DNA of 19,091 nucleotides from CAZLNV01 sp964561095 (GTDB lineage Bacteria > Bacillota_I > Bacilli_A > RF39 > UBA660), in contig CAZLNV010000017.1 of assembly GCA_964561095.1 (NCBI GenBank), positions 1 through 19,091 on the forward strand. Direction: 5' to 3'. Both the position numbers and the translations under genes were made by a program. The notes under the pieces were generated by a model, which searched no databases, was not told the DNA's origin, and saw nothing but the letters and a program-made list of their open reading frames with translations. Shown here piece by piece: positions 19,068 to 19,091 of the stretch. Each line of letters starts with the position of its first letter. Position 1 is the first letter of the stretch.

Positions 19068-19091
19068 ATGAAAAATAAAAAAGGATTTACG
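19068..19091 (+). CDS. Start of a type IV prepilin-like protein (partial)
   Basis: Only eight codons are in the window: M-K-N-K-K-G-F-T, preceded by AGGAGTG at good spacing and by an extended -10 promoter. A short basic leader ending in Lys-Gly-Phe-Thr is the classic start of type IV pilin/pseudopilin prepilins (KGFTLIEL), where the prepilin peptidase cuts after Gly and methylates Phe. The hydrophobic helix that should follow is beyond the edge, so the family is inferred from the leader alone. Confidence 0.65.

Noticed and set aside
1..19091. Mollicutes genetic code (TGA as Trp)
   Set aside because: Conserved Trp positions in RNase R and dCMP deaminase are TGG, no sure gene has an internal TGA, and two weaker genes end in TGA. 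TGA is rare as a stop but this does not show reassignment.

Overview
The window is very AT-rich DNA in the style of a small-genome, low-GC Firmicute or Tenericute relative from the gut (RF39-like or related uncultured Bacilli/Clostridia lineages). The reasons are the secG-rnr-smpB-(1 gene)-ssrA neighbourhood, cdaA-cdaR, strong GGAGG ribosome sites, A/T-rich codon use, and a tmRNA tag that appears to end in Ala-Phe-Ala as in Mycoplasma tags. The genetic code looks standard: conserved Trp residues are TGG and no sure gene has an internal TGA. The genus assignment is inference.

Layout. 1-3644 (+): the tail of an upstream gene, a membrane-anchored XRE regulator, then a DHH/DHHA1 phosphoesterase (GdpP C-terminus-like), an Smr-domain protein, a three-helix membrane protein and a DUF1653 protein. 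3700-5610 (+): a large surface-exposed beta-helix membrane protein and a small basic ORF. 5656-9626 (+): secG, rnr, smpB (17-nt overlap with rnr) and a dCMP deaminase carrying an unrecognised N-terminal domain. 9701-10834 (+): a UgtP/MGDG-synthase-type glycosyltransferase. 10848-13821 (-): an unknown beta-rich protein, the tmRNA gene ssrA, a SatD-like or cyclase-fold-like protein, a protein of three Cna-B/carboxypeptidase-regulatory-like repeats, and a Cys-rich protein with a possible domain of the same type. 14134-15154 (+): a holin-like peptide overlapping a leaderless PG-binding/M23 endopeptidase, resembling a phage lysis pair without a phage. 15234-19091 (+): a DUF3048 (YerB-like) protein, a single-pass membrane protein, cdaA-cdaR (c-di-AMP synthesis and its regulator), and the first codons of a protein starting with a type IV prepilin motif.

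How it fits together. Three functional themes recur. First, RNA quality control and trans-translation: RNase R, SmpB and tmRNA sit within 6 kb; SmpB looks slightly short at its C-terminal tail. Second, c-di-AMP turnover: CdaA/CdaR make and control it, and a stand-alone DHH enzyme of GdpP type 15 kb away could degrade it or pApA, though two conserved motif positions are changed. Third, the cell envelope: SecG, the glycolipid synthase, the beta-helix and Cna-B proteins, the M23 enzyme, DUF3048 and a prepilin.

The most striking structural feature is compactness. Intrinsic terminators repeatedly start on or contain the stop codon of the gene they end, and new promoters begin inside or directly after the preceding terminator. 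The clearest case is a full-consensus promoter whose -35 box lies in the loop and 5'-distal arm of the tmRNA terminator. No CRISPR array, insertion sequence, rRNA or convincing tRNA was seen.
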